From Betaproteobacteria bacterium (GTDB lineage: Bacteria; Pseudomonadota; Gammaproteobacteria; Burkholderiales; SG8-39): a stretch of 64,000 nt of DNA. Positions 54,752 through 63,657 of this stretch are shown one piece after another. Both the position numbers and the translations under genes were made by a program. The stretch covers positions 62,001 through 126,000 of the forward strand of contig SCTY01000040.1 in assembly GCA_004297625.1 (NCBI GenBank), given 5' to 3'. Under the pieces are notes generated by a model. The model did not search any database. It was not told where the DNA came from and was given only the letters and a program-made list of their open reading frames with translations. Position 1 is the stretch's first letter. Each line of letters begins with the position of its first letter.

Positions 54752-55832
54752 GGAGAGTATTGGAAGGCCTGCTCGGATCGAGCACTTTCTTCGCGGTTTC
54801 GATGCCTGCCACGGGCAATCCGGCGGGGTCGAGCAAGCCGATCTGCACCAGCACCGAGGCCTGGTCCCAATAGATGTGCTCGTGCACCAGCTTGTCGCCG
54901 CGGAACGTGATGATGCCGACGATCGGGACCTCGACGTAGCGCCCGGTCGGCGGGATTCCCGGCAGCATCCAGTCGATCTCGACGTCGTGAGTGAAGCAAA
55001 GCACGCCTTCGTTGACCACGCGATCGGCGCCGACAGTGCGCGAAACCGGGATGTTCTTCATGTCCTTGGGCGACTTGGGAATGAAGTGATTCTTGTAGAA
55101 GCGGTGCAGGTCCGCTTGCCCGAATCCCCCGGTCATCGTGGGGATGTGATTGACATAGGGCTCCTCGACCATGGTGCGCAGGGTCGCGTCCGCGTCCCGG
55201 ATGTCGAACTCGCAGGCCCTGTGCCGCTCCCACAAGGCGGATAGATCGAAGCGAGGGCCGAGCACCTTGCGCAAGAGCGCCAGCGTGCGCGTGTAGGCCA
55301 TGTTTGCCGCAACCCCGCGCTCGGCATCCCGATAGACATAAAGCTCGGCATCTTTGCGTTCCGAGATCGCGCGCGCGATGCGCTGAAGCGCTTCCGCGGA
55401 TACCAGGGAATCGTTTTCCGCGAAATGAAGGACCGTCGCTACGCCTTCTCTACCGAGGGTCTCGATTTCGGAATCGAGGCCTTCCCCGTGGTAGCTGACC
55501 GCGCACTCGGCACCGCAAGCCGCTGCGCCCGCGACGGCGAGCCGTCCTCCCATGCCGAACCCCAGGATGCCGACACGCCCTTTGAAGCTGGGAGATTCGC
55601 GGATCGCTCTGCCGGCGGCCGCAATACGCGCTTCGAGAGGATCGGACAGATCCGGCATGAGAACGGTATAGCCTTCCTCCGCCATCAAGTCGGCAAAGGC
55701 CAGCACATCCGCGCTTACGCCGGACGCGTCATGACATACCAGCAGGCCCGGTCCGCTGCCTTTCGGCGCAGATCGGTACGCGCGGAACGCCTGACCGTCC
55801 TGCGCCGGTACGCTGATCCACTCGCCCTTCAT
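54693..55832 (-). CDS. dienelactone-hydrolase/SnoaL-like fusion, nucleophile missing
   Basis: 379 residues from ATG 55832, overlapping the MarR gene (ATGA). Residues 1-~215 form a dienelactone-hydrolase domain; the rest is a SnoaL/NTF2-like domain (ELWERHRACEFDIRDADATL-type repeats and FDIRDADATL, FGQADLHRFYKNHFIPKS). Where DLH has its nucleophile (GYCxGG), it reads GFGMGG with Gly at 93; the histidine region YRDAERGV also lacks His. The acid (AENDS) remains. The last ~20 codons are antisense to the isochorismatase gene. Confidence 0.8.
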   Translation of the reverse strand: MKGEWISVPAQDGQAFRAYRSAPKGSGPGLLVCHDASGVSADVLAFADLMAEEGYTVLMPDLSDPLEARIAAAGRAIRESPSFKGRVGILGFGMGGRLAVAGAAACGAECAVSYHGEGLDSEIETLGREGVATVLHFAENDSLVSAEALQRIARAISERKDAELYVYRDAERGVAANMAYTRTLALLRKVLGPRFDLSALWERHRACEFDIRDADATLRTMVEEPYVNHIPTMTGGFGQADLHRFYKNHFIPKSPKDMKNIPVSRTVGADRVVNEGVLCFTHDVEIDWMLPGIPPTGRYVEVPIVGIITFRGDKLVHEHIYWDQASVLVQIGLLDPAGLPVAGIETAKKVLDPSRPSNTLLSRRNALRHRARRKARSSR

Positions 55833-56326
55833 CGTTTTTCCACTCCCCTGAGAGGCGTGCGCGATTCGGTGTTGAGCCGGGCCGTAAGCCGGCTCAACAG
55901 CGCCATGAACAGCTTGCGCTCCTTGGCATTGAAGGGCGAAAGCAGCCGCGTCGAGATGCGATGCATGGCGAGCGCGGCGCGCCTGAGCACCGCGGCGCCC
56001 TGCGGAGTCAGCACGAGCGCCTTGTTTCGGCGATTGTCGTGCGAGCTGCCGCGACGCAGCAAGCCACGGGCTTCGAGGCCCTTGACGACCTGTCCGATCG
56101 TCGCGCGATCGAAGCCGAGCAGCCGCGCGACGTCGGACTGGCTCAATCCCGGGTGCTGGCCCGCGGCGATCAGCACGCCGTGCTGGGGCGGCGTGAGACC
56201 GGTCTTCTCGCACTCCTGCATGAAGATGCTCACCGCGATCTGGTGGCCGCGGCGAAGCAGAAAACCGGGCCGTGAGTACAGTTTTTGCAGCGCCTTCGCG
56301 TTGACACCGGATGGGGTGGCTGACAT
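55829..56326 (-). CDS. MarR-family transcriptional regulator
   Basis: 165 residues. The winged helix is clear: TPPQHGVLIAAGQHPGLSQS, DVARLLGFDRATIGQVVKGLE and the wing RRGSSHDNRRNKALVLT. MarR regulators of this type repress aromatic-catabolism genes until an aromatic acid or CoA thioester binds. It is divergent from the Rieske oxygenase and overlaps the DLH-SnoaL gene, suggesting it controls both directions. Confidence 0.92.
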   Translation of the reverse strand: MSATPSGVNAKALQKLYSRPGFLLRRGHQIAVSIFMQECEKTGLTPPQHGVLIAAGQHPGLSQSDVARLLGFDRATIGQVVKGLEARGLLRRGSSHDNRRNKALVLTPQGAAVLRRAALAMHRISTRLLSPFNAKERKLFMALLSRLTARLNTESRTPLRGVEKR

Positions 56327-56379
56327 GTTGAATTAATTGTAAGCTCACTGACAAAGCGCAAATTCATGGTCGAGGAGAC
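56327..56379. promoter_or_regulatory. divergent spacer with AT-rich palindromic core, candidate MarR operator
   Basis: The 53-base gap between the MarR and Rieske genes contains the palindrome AATTAATT in an AT-rich setting (56331-56338), followed by GAGGAGA as the ribosome site of the oxygenase gene. MarR proteins commonly bind such AT-rich palindromes over their own promoter. Confidence 0.35.
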
Positions 56380-57651
56380 ATGGATAAGGATACGGCCGAG
56401 ATCCTGATTCGCACCGGACCGGGCACGCCGATGGGCAAGCTGATGCGCCGGTACTGGGTGCCGGCGTTGCTTTGCAGCGAGATTCCGGAGCCCGACTGCC
56501 CGCCGGTGCGCGTCAAGCTGTTGGGCGAGCGCTTGCTCGCCTTCCGGGACACCCAGGGCCGGCCCGGGCTCGTCGAGGAGTTTTGCGCTCACCGGGGGGC
56601 ATCGCTGTTCCTGGGCCGGAACGAGGAAGGCGGCATCCGCTGCTCGTATCACGGCTGGAAGTACGACATCAACGGCCGATGCCTCGAGCTTCCGTCCGCG
56701 CCGCAGATCGCGCCGAAGGTGCGCATCAAGGCGTATCCGTGCGTCGAACGAGGAGACATCGTCTGGGCCTACATGGGCCCGGCCGAAAGACGGCCCGAGC
56801 CGCCGGAGCTCGAGTGGTGCCTCGTCCTGCCGAGCCATCGCTACGTAAGCAAGCGGCTGCAGCAATGCGGTTACCTGCAAGCCATGGAAGGCGGCATCGA
56901 CACGACGCACGCATCCTGGGTGCACCGCTACGAGCTCGATACCGATCCGATGCACAAGCAGGCGGCGGCGAACAAATACATCAAGGCAGACCGCAACGCG
57001 GTATTCGATATCGAGGAAGTCCCGCATGGCTTGACGATCTTCGGCCGGCGCAACGGGGAGCCGGACTCGTATTACTGGCGCATTACGCAATGGGTTTTCC
57101 CCTGGTACACGCTGATTCCGCCCTTCGGACCGCACGCGCTGGGCGCGCATATCTGGGTGCCTGTCGACGACGCAAACTGCTGGGCGTGGAACATCAACTT
57201 CTTCCCGGACAAGCCGCTTCCGGAGGACGAGCTCAGGGCGATGAAGGAGGGCAAGGGTATCCACTGCCGGTACGTACCCGGCACGTTCGTGCCTGCGGCG
57301 AATCCCGACAACGACTGGCTCGTCGACCGCTCGGCGCAGAAGAACGGGCGCTCCTTCAGCGGCGTGGAAGGCTTTGCGATACAGGACGCCTCGCTTCAGG
57401 AGAGCATGGGGCCGATTCAGGACTATTCCCGCGAGTCGCTCGTGCCGACGGACAAGGCCATCGTGATGGCGCGCCGCAGGCTCGCCCGGGCGGTGCAGGA
57501 CCTGGAAAAAGGAATCGAGCCGCCCGCGCTCGATCCCGGGAGCCAGCGGGTACGCTCGGCTTCCGTGCTGCTGGACCGCTCGATAAAGGCTCATGAGTGG
57601 TCCAGGACGGCTTTAGGCGATATTCAAAAAGAACCGATCTACACGGTTTGA
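56380..57651 (+). CDS. Rieske-type aromatic-ring-hydroxylating oxygenase, alpha subunit
   Basis: 423 residues. The Rieske cluster ligands are C69-x-H71 (FCAHRGA) and C88-x2-H91 (CSYHGW). The mononuclear iron site follows at GGIDTTHASWVHR (~172-184). This matches the phthalate/phenoxybenzoate-dioxygenase branch, which adds dioxygen to or O-demethylates aromatic acids. A reductase gene is absent nearby. It heads the operon with Bug receptor, intradiol dioxygenase and lactonase-like genes. Confidence 0.92.
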   Translation: MDKDTAEILIRTGPGTPMGKLMRRYWVPALLCSEIPEPDCPPVRVKLLGERLLAFRDTQGRPGLVEEFCAHRGASLFLGRNEEGGIRCSYHGWKYDINGRCLELPSAPQIAPKVRIKAYPCVERGDIVWAYMGPAERRPEPPELEWCLVLPSHRYVSKRLQQCGYLQAMEGGIDTTHASWVHRYELDTDPMHKQAAANKYIKADRNAVFDIEEVPHGLTIFGRRNGEPDSYYWRITQWVFPWYTLIPPFGPHALGAHIWVPVDDANCWAWNINFFPDKPLPEDELRAMKEGKGIHCRYVPGTFVPAANPDNDWLVDRSAQKNGRSFSGVEGFAIQDASLQESMGPIQDYSRESLVPTDKAIVMARRRLARAVQDLEKGIEPPALDPGSQRVRSASVLLDRSIKAHEWSRTALGDIQKEPIYTV

Positions 57652-57667
57652 CGATGAGGAGGAGGAC

Positions 57668-58645
57668 ATGGAAAGGCTACGAGCGCTCGCGCGCGCACTG
57701 ATTCTCGTTACGTTGGCGCTGAGCGGCTCTGCGCTCGCGCAGGATTGGCGGCCGCCCGGCCCGGTGCGGCTGATCGTGCCGGTCGTCGGCGGCACCGTCG
57801 ATGTGCTCGCGCGTCTCGCCGCACCGCATCTTCAAGAGGCGTTCGGGCAGCCGGTCATTGTGGAGAACAAGGGCGGCGCCGGCGGCACCATCGGCACCGA
57901 TATCGTGGCCAAGGCGGCGCCCGACGGGCAGACCCTCCTGGTCGGCTACACGGCGCCGATAACGGTCAACGTCACGCTTTTCGACAAGCTGCCGTACGAT
58001 CCGCAGAAGGATCTGGCGCCCATCACGCTTGCCGTCACGACCCAGCAGCTCCTCGCCGTGAATCCCAGCGTGCCGGCGAATTCCCTGGAAGAGCTTGTCC
58101 GGTATGCCAAGGAGCACCCCGGGCAGCTGAACTATGGCTCGATTTCGATCGGCAGCGCTTCGCATCTCACCATGGAGATGTTCAAGTCCGCGGCCGGCAT
58201 AAATCTCGTGCATGTGCCTTACAAGGGATCGGCGCCGGCAGTGGCGGACTTGCTCGCCGGGAACGTCCAGGCGGCGTTTCTCGTGCCCGGGAACGTGCTG
58301 CCGCTGCTCAAGGCGGGGAAGGTCAAGGTGCTCGCCTCCACGGGCAAGAAACGCTTCGCCGCGACCCCGGAGACGCCGACGATCATTGAATCGGGCTTCA
58401 GGGACTTCGAAGCGGTCGCCTGGATCGGTTTTCTCGCCCCGGGCGGCACGCCGCAACCGATCATCGAGCGTTATCACCGCGAGCTGGTGAGAATTCTCAA
58501 CATTCCGGAAGTGCGCCAGCGCCTCACCGACATTCAGTTCGAGATCGTGGCGAGCACGCCGCAGGAATTTGCCGAATACATCCGCTGGGAAACGCCGCGG
58601 TGGGCGAAGGTCATTCGAGAGACCGGCGCGAAGGCGAGCCAATGA
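57668..58645 (+). CDS. Bug/TctC-family periplasmic substrate-binding protein
   Basis: 325 residues with GAGGAGGAGG before the ATG. Signal peptide (ALARALILVTLALSGSALA), then PVRLIVPVVGGTVDVLARL, the ligand loop VIVENKGGAGGTIGTDIVAK and GINLVHVPYKGSAPAVADL. It is complete, unlike the Bug fragments at 6.6-28.9 kb. Position suggests capture of an aromatic carboxylate for the oxygenase next door; no membrane permease is encoded here. It overlaps the next gene (ATGA). Confidence 0.93.
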   Translation: MERLRALARALILVTLALSGSALAQDWRPPGPVRLIVPVVGGTVDVLARLAAPHLQEAFGQPVIVENKGGAGGTIGTDIVAKAAPDGQTLLVGYTAPITVNVTLFDKLPYDPQKDLAPITLAVTTQQLLAVNPSVPANSLEELVRYAKEHPGQLNYGSISIGSASHLTMEMFKSAAGINLVHVPYKGSAPAVADLLAGNVQAAFLVPGNVLPLLKAGKVKVLASTGKKRFAATPETPTIIESGFRDFEAVAWIGFLAPGGTPQPIIERYHRELVRILNIPEVRQRLTDIQFEIVASTPQEFAEYIRWETPRWAKVIRETGAKASQ

Positions 58646-59352
58646 CGCAAGCCTCTCTTCTTCCGCATCCTTCCGCTCTGCTCGACGCAAAGCGCCTCGA
58701 GCTCATCAAGGGCTACCGCGTCCACGAAATGCGCACTCCAGCGCGTCCGGTCAAGGTCATTACGCCCTCGCAGACCATAGGCCCGTTTTTCTCTCCGCAG
58801 ATCATCCGGCCGGGGGACGACGATCTCGCCTGCCTGGCGCCCGGAGCTGCCAGAGCGCAGGGAACGCCGATCGTCATGACCGGCCGCGTCACCGACGAGG
58901 ACGGCCGCCCGGTGCGCAAGGCGCTCATCGAGGTCTGGCAGGCGAACAAATGGGGGAAGTACGACCATCCCGACGACATCACCGATGCGCCGCTCGACCC
59001 CAACTTCAAGGGATGGGGGCGCATGCTCACCGATACGGACGGGCGGTATCGGCTCCGGTCGATAAAGCCGGGGCCTTATCCGAATCCCGGGTACGACAAT
59101 TGGATGCGCCCGCCCCACATCCACTATTCCATTTTCGCCGCGGGTCTCATGCAGCGGCTGATCACCCAGGTTTATTTCCCCGGGGAGCCGCTGAACGACA
59201 TCGACCCGATACTGAACGGCATCGAAGACCTGGAGGCGCGCGCTTCGCTTATCGCGGTGCCGCAGCCGGCCGAGCGCAATGGCGCGCTCGCGTTCGAGTT
59301 CGACATCGTCCTGCGCGGCAAAGCCGAGACGCCGTTCTTTGTCGACGCCTAG
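58642..59352 (+). CDS. intradiol ring-cleavage dioxygenase (protocatechuate 3,4-dioxygenase-like)
   Basis: 236 residues from ATG 58642. The family start TPSQTIGPFFSPQI and the core GRVTDEDGRPVRKALIEVWQ are present, with iron ligands in the YDHPDD tyrosine, PGYDNWMRPPHIHYSIF (Tyr, His, His). It cleaves a catechol ring between the hydroxyls. It resembles the PcaH subunit, but no separate alpha-subunit gene is present, so it may be a single-subunit form. Confidence 0.9.
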   Translation: MTQASLLPHPSALLDAKRLELIKGYRVHEMRTPARPVKVITPSQTIGPFFSPQIIRPGDDDLACLAPGAARAQGTPIVMTGRVTDEDGRPVRKALIEVWQANKWGKYDHPDDITDAPLDPNFKGWGRMLTDTDGRYRLRSIKPGPYPNPGYDNWMRPPHIHYSIFAAGLMQRLITQVYFPGEPLNDIDPILNGIEDLEARASLIAVPQPAERNGALAFEFDIVLRGKAETPFFVDA

Positions 59353-60223
59353 CTGCCTGGGGCCTCGCCCTGCGCGCTCGAGACCGGCATGGCGCCCGCC
59401 GGCCGGCGCCTGGGACACGCATTTTCACGTCCTCGGGCCGCAGCAGCGCTTTGCCTACGCGCCGACGCGAAAGTACACGCCTCCCGATGCGCCGCTCGAG
59501 GAGGCGCTGCGGCTGCACGATTCGCTCGGGATCGCGCGCGGCCTTGTGGTGCACGCAAACACTTACGGCTTCGACAATCGCGTGGACCTCGATGCGGTCG
59601 CTCGGTCCGGCGGCCGCTATCTCGCCGTGGTACGCCTCGATGGTTCGGCGAGCGAAGCGGGCTGCAAGGCCCTGCATGCTGCAGGCGCGCGCGGGGTGCG
59701 TTTTGCGTTCAACCCGCAGCACGGCGGAACGCTCGATCTAGCCACCTTCGACCACGTCCTGAAATGCATCGAGCCCCTGGACTGGTTCGTGGAGCTTCAT
59801 TTCGAAGGCTCGGCGTTACCCGAGCTCAAGCGATGGCTCGAGAGCATTCCGGCTCGCCTGGTCATCGACCATTTTGGCCGCATAGACCCTCGCCTGGGCC
59901 TGGACCAGGACGCTTTCCGCGTCCTCTCGGACCTGGCAAAGCGCGACAACGTCTGGATAAAAATCAGCGGCGCCGACCGAATCTCGCACACCGGGCACCC
60001 TTATTCGGACGTCGCGCCGTTCGCGCGAAGACTCGCCGAAGTTGCGGCCGACCGATTGCTGTGGGGGAGCGACTGGCCGCACACGGGGGTGTTCGACCCC
60101 AGCCGCATGCCCGACGACGGCATGCTCGTCGAAGCCTTGGCAGGGCTGGTGCCCGATGAGGCAGTCCGCAACCGGATTCTCGTGGACAACGTGCTGCAGC
60201 TCGTTGGGCTACCGACCCACTAA
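59339..60223 (+). CDS. amidohydrolase-family lactonase (2-pyrone-4,6-dicarboxylate lactonase-like)
   Basis: 294 residues from TTG 59339, overlapping the dioxygenase end by 14 bases; an ATG at 59279 in the same frame would extend it to 314 but lies deep in the upstream gene. The metal motif DTHFHV and the late GSDWPHTGVFD are typical of the LigI-like amidohydrolase family, and RLVIDHFGRIDP sits between. These open pyrone or muconolactone-type rings. It follows the dioxygenase in the operon and could act on its product. Confidence 0.88.
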   Translation: MSTPSCLGPRPARSRPAWRPPAGAWDTHFHVLGPQQRFAYAPTRKYTPPDAPLEEALRLHDSLGIARGLVVHANTYGFDNRVDLDAVARSGGRYLAVVRLDGSASEAGCKALHAAGARGVRFAFNPQHGGTLDLATFDHVLKCIEPLDWFVELHFEGSALPELKRWLESIPARLVIDHFGRIDPRLGLDQDAFRVLSDLAKRDNVWIKISGADRISHTGHPYSDVAPFARRLAEVAADRLLWGSDWPHTGVFDPSRMPDDGMLVEALAGLVPDEAVRNRILVDNVLQLVGLPTH

Positions 60224-60227
60224 ATAC

Positions 60228-61292
60228 CTACGAGCCGTTGCGCCCGAACTCGATGAGCTGTGCGCGGCCGACGAGCAGCGGGTCCACCAGGCCGGTGCGC
60301 TCGAGGTCCTTCTTCGCGTAGGGCAGGCGGTGCAAGAGGTAGCGCATCGCGTTCAGGCGCGCGCGCTTCTTGCAATCGGACTTGATCACCGTCCACGGCG
60401 CATCGGCGGTGTCGGTGTGGAAGAACATCGCTTCCTTGGCGCGCGTGTACTCGTCCCACTTGTCGAGCGAATCCTTGTCCACCGGCGAGAGCTTCCACTG
60501 CTTGAGCGGGTGCGCCTCGCGCTCCTTGAAGCGCCGGCGCTGCTCGTGGCGGCTCACCGAGAACCAGAACTTGACGAGGTGGATGCCCTGGCGCACGAGC
60601 ATCCTCTCGAACTCGGGCGCCTGGCGCATGAACTCGGCGTATTCCTTGCGGCTGCAGAAGCCCATCACGCGCTCGACGCCGGCGCGGTTGTACCAGGAGC
60701 GGTCGAAGAGCACGATCTCGCCCGCGCCCGGGAGGTGCTGCACGTAGCGCTGGAAGTACCACTGGCTTTTCTCGACGTCGCTCGGCGTGCCCAGGGCCAC
60801 GACGCGCGCGCCGCGCGGATTCATGTGCTCCATGAAGCGCCGGATCGTGCCGCCCTTGCCGGCGGCGTCGCGCCCCTCGAAAAGCACGATCACGCGCTGG
60901 CCGGTTTCCTTCACCCACGCCTGGAGCTTGAGCAGCTCGACCTGCAGGCCGAACTTCTGCCGCTCGTAGCTCTTCCTCGAGAGCAGGTTCTTGTACGGGT
61001 AGCCGCCGTCCTTCCAGTTCGCAGAAAGCTCGCGGTCGGCCTCGTAGCGCGAAAGCTTGGCGAGGTCGCGGTGCTGCCGGATGACGTTGCGCAGCACGCG
61101 CACCGCGTCGGCGGGCGCGGTGCCCTGGAGAAGATTGCGGATCGCGTCGGCCTGCTGCTCGTCCGCGGCGGCCTGCGCTTCGTGGGTGATGAGCTGCTCG
61201 AGGGGAGCGCCTTTGAGGACCGGCCGATCGCCTTGCACCGCCGCTGCCGGGTCGCGCTTCATGAGCCATTCCCCAAGATGGAAAGGATTCAT
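60228..61292 (-). CDS. ppk2: polyphosphate kinase 2
   Basis: 354 residues, reverse strand. The PPK2 core has Walker A GRDAAGKGG (140-148 region) and Walker B FDRSWYNR (D197), plus NPRGARVVALGTPSDVEKSQ. It uses polyphosphate to phosphorylate nucleoside diphosphates (or monophosphates). A ~95-residue N-terminal extension precedes it. It interrupts the aromatic cluster and is not obviously connected to it. Confidence 0.95.
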   Translation of the reverse strand: MNPFHLGEWLMKRDPAAAVQGDRPVLKGAPLEQLITHEAQAAADEQQADAIRNLLQGTAPADAVRVLRNVIRQHRDLAKLSRYEADRELSANWKDGGYPYKNLLSRKSYERQKFGLQVELLKLQAWVKETGQRVIVLFEGRDAAGKGGTIRRFMEHMNPRGARVVALGTPSDVEKSQWYFQRYVQHLPGAGEIVLFDRSWYNRAGVERVMGFCSRKEYAEFMRQAPEFERMLVRQGIHLVKFWFSVSRHEQRRRFKEREAHPLKQWKLSPVDKDSLDKWDEYTRAKEAMFFHTDTADAPWTVIKSDCKKRARLNAMRYLLHRLPYAKKDLERTGLVDPLLVGRAQLIEFGRNGS

Positions 61293-61424
61293 CGTGGCAA
61301 GCGGCCGCGGGGGGAGGCTTGATTCAGGTCAGACTGGAGGCGCGTAAGGGCGGGCGGAATAGAACTGATACTCAATGAAGCTTGTTTTTGCACCATACTT
61401 GAGCTCCCTTCGGGCGGGGCTCCC

Positions 61425-62342
61425 ATGATCGATCTCTACGACATCCGCTACGTGCGCATCGGGACTTCGAACCTGTCGCATGCGATCGAGTACGCAACCA
61501 GGATCGTCGGCCTTCAGCTCGCGCGGCGCGAGGGAAAGTATGCGTATTTTCGCAGCGACAATGCCGCCGGGCGCGGCGGCGCGAGGGACCACACGCTGGT
61601 GTACTTCGAAGGCGACCCGACCGACCACGCGGTCGGGTTCGATTTGCGCAGCGCATCCGAGCTCGACAAGGTCGCCGCCCAGCTCGAGAAGGCCGGCCAC
61701 CCGGTGCAGTACGGCAGCCGCGAGCAGTGCGAGATGCGCGCCGTCGAAGCGTTCATCGCGTTTCGCGACCCGAGCGGCAACAAGATCGAAATCGTCGCGA
61801 AGCCGTTCCAGACGGGCGAGCGGCCGTTTCCCGCGCGCGATGCCGGCATCACGCATTTCAGCCACATCGGCCTGCGCACGCTGGACGCCAAGCGCGACGA
61901 GCTTTTCTGGACGACGGCGATGAACGCGCGCGTCTCCGACTGGATCGGCGACGCGGCGCTGCTGCGGATCAACACCGTGCATCACAGCCTGGCGCTCTTC
62001 CCTTCTCGTTACCCGGGCGTGCAGCACATCAACCACCAGGTCCGGGACATCGACGACGTCATGCGCTCGTACTACTTCCTGCAGGAAAAGGGCGTGAAGA
62101 TGGTCTTCGGTCCCGGCCGCCACCCGACCTCGTCGACGTGCTTTCTCTACTTCGAGGGTCCGGACCGCATGGTCTACGAGTACTCCGTCGGCGTGAAGCA
62201 CATCGATCCGAAGGACGAGGAAAGCTACCGGCCGCGGCGCTTCCCGTTCGCACCGGAGTCCTTCTGCATGTGGGGCTCGCGCCCGGACATACCCGAGTTC
62301 CGCAAGGAGAGCGACGCGGAGCGCGCGAGAAGCGCCCACTAG
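61425..62342 (+). CDS. VOC-family extradiol ring-cleavage dioxygenase
   Basis: 305 residues with two vicinal-oxygen-chelate repeats. Candidate iron ligands are H in ITHFSHIGL, H in TVHHSLAL and E in MVYEYSVG; the N-terminal repeat is RIGTSNLSHAIEYATRIVGL. Enzymes of this class cleave catechols next to the hydroxyls (2,3-dihydroxybiphenyl-dioxygenase branch). An intradiol enzyme lies 2 kb upstream, so the region may handle two catechols. It stands alone after PPK2. Confidence 0.88.
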   Translation: MIDLYDIRYVRIGTSNLSHAIEYATRIVGLQLARREGKYAYFRSDNAAGRGGARDHTLVYFEGDPTDHAVGFDLRSASELDKVAAQLEKAGHPVQYGSREQCEMRAVEAFIAFRDPSGNKIEIVAKPFQTGERPFPARDAGITHFSHIGLRTLDAKRDELFWTTAMNARVSDWIGDAALLRINTVHHSLALFPSRYPGVQHINHQVRDIDDVMRSYYFLQEKGVKMVFGPGRHPTSSTCFLYFEGPDRMVYEYSVGVKHIDPKDEESYRPRRFPFAPESFCMWGSRPDIPEFRKESDAERARSAH

Positions 62343-62470
62343 CGGGCGCGCGTTCCTGACGGTGCGCCTCAGTCTCCGTTAAGACTGTTGCAAGGCCCGC
62401 CGCCGATAATCGCCGCACAAATCGAAAACGCGGCTGCCCGGATGGCCGCACTATTTGAGGCGGCCTTCCT

Positions 62471-63091
62471 TTGCATAGATTTCTGGTGTTGTCGCTCTTG
62501 CTGTTGCCGGTGGTATCGCAGGGCGCGTTCGGCGCCGGCGGTCCGCTCGGCATCGACCATAACGTCACGCTCGATAACGACGGCGTGACGTTGCGCCGCT
62601 TCCAGCTTTGGGTGGAAGACGGCGTGGTCCTCGGCCTCGGAATGGGCGCGCTGTGGTACGGCGGCGAAAGCCGCATCGGCAACACGTACTGGCGCGCAGT
62701 CGACGCGGCCGTCCTCGGCGGCATTGCATCGACGGCGCTCAAATATACGTTCACGAGAGCGCGCCCCATCGAGACCCACAAGCCGAACGACTGGTTCCAG
62801 GGGAAGGGGCACTACAGTTTCCCGAGCGGCGAGGTGACCTTGATGAGCGCGGCCGTGACGCCGTTCATCCTCGAGTACAAGAACGATCACCCGTCCGTCT
62901 GGGCGCTCGAGCTCCTGCCCGCCTACGATGCCGTCGCGAGACTCAAAGTCGGCGGGCACTGGCAGACCGACGTGCTCGCGGGCTTCGCGCTCGGCTCGGC
63001 GACCGGCTACCTCGCTTACCAGCGCGACAGCCCGTTCATCCTGGAGAAGCTGCCGCACGGATTCATGGTCGGGGTAAAGGCGAGCTTCTAG
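62471..63091 (+). CDS. PAP2-family membrane phosphatase
   Basis: 206 residues from TTG 62471 (an N-terminal signal/anchor LVLSLLLLPVVSQGAF). The PAP2 signature is partly altered: motif 1 KYTFTRARP, motif 2 FPSGEV (usual PSGH), motif 3 ARLKVGGHWQTD. The motif-2 histidine that normally protonates the leaving group is Glu. Family members dephosphorylate lipid phosphates such as undecaprenyl diphosphate. Activity is uncertain because of the change. Confidence 0.82.
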   Translation: MHRFLVLSLLLLPVVSQGAFGAGGPLGIDHNVTLDNDGVTLRRFQLWVEDGVVLGLGMGALWYGGESRIGNTYWRAVDAAVLGGIASTALKYTFTRARPIETHKPNDWFQGKGHYSFPSGEVTLMSAAVTPFILEYKNDHPSVWALELLPAYDAVARLKVGGHWQTDVLAGFALGSATGYLAYQRDSPFILEKLPHGFMVGVKASF

Positions 63092-63213
63092 GCCGGGCAC
63101 GACACTTGCAGCGGGCTCATATCGGGGCGCGACCCGGTAGGTAGTCGCAACCAGTCGGCGGTACACGGCAAGCCTACGGGGGAGCGCCCCTTCTCACTGG
63201 CACGGAGGTGCTT

Positions 63214-63651
63214 ATGCGAGTAGCCGAAGCGATGAGCCGCGACGTTTGCGTCGCGAGCCCGAATCAAAGCATTTGCGAGGTTGCCTGCAGCATGGCGCAG
63301 ATCGACGCGGGCGCGATCCCGGTCGGAGACAACGACCGCCTGGTCGGGATGATCACCGACCGCGACATCGCGGTGCGCGCCGTGGCGGCAGGCAAGGGCC
63401 CCGACACCCCGGTGCGCGACGTGATGACGCGCGACATCAAGTACTGCTTCGAGGACGAAGGCCTCGACCACGTGGCGAGGAACATGGCCGAGCAGCGCGT
63501 GCGCCGGCTGCCGGTGCTCAGCCGCGAGATGCGCCTGGTCGGAATCCTGTCGCTGGGCGATATCGCGCTCAAGCAAGGCAGGAAGGCGGCGGGCGAAGCG
63601 GTCAGCGGCGTTTCGCGGCCGGGCGGGCCGCACTCGCAAAGCGCGGCCTGA
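63214..63651 (+). CDS. tandem CBS-domain protein
   Basis: 145 residues from ATG 63214, five bases after GGAGG (63204-63208); the GTG at 63208 overlaps that site. Two CBS repeats: NQSICEVACSMAQIDAGAIP with GMITDRDIAVRAV, and DHVARNMAEQRVRRLPVLS with GILSLGDIALKQ. As with the protein at 10857, it is a likely adenosyl-ligand sensor. Nothing around it names a partner. Confidence 0.88.
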   Translation: MRVAEAMSRDVCVASPNQSICEVACSMAQIDAGAIPVGDNDRLVGMITDRDIAVRAVAAGKGPDTPVRDVMTRDIKYCFEDEGLDHVARNMAEQRVRRLPVLSREMRLVGILSLGDIALKQGRKAAGEAVSGVSRPGGPHSQSAA

Positions 63652-63657
63652 AGCCGA

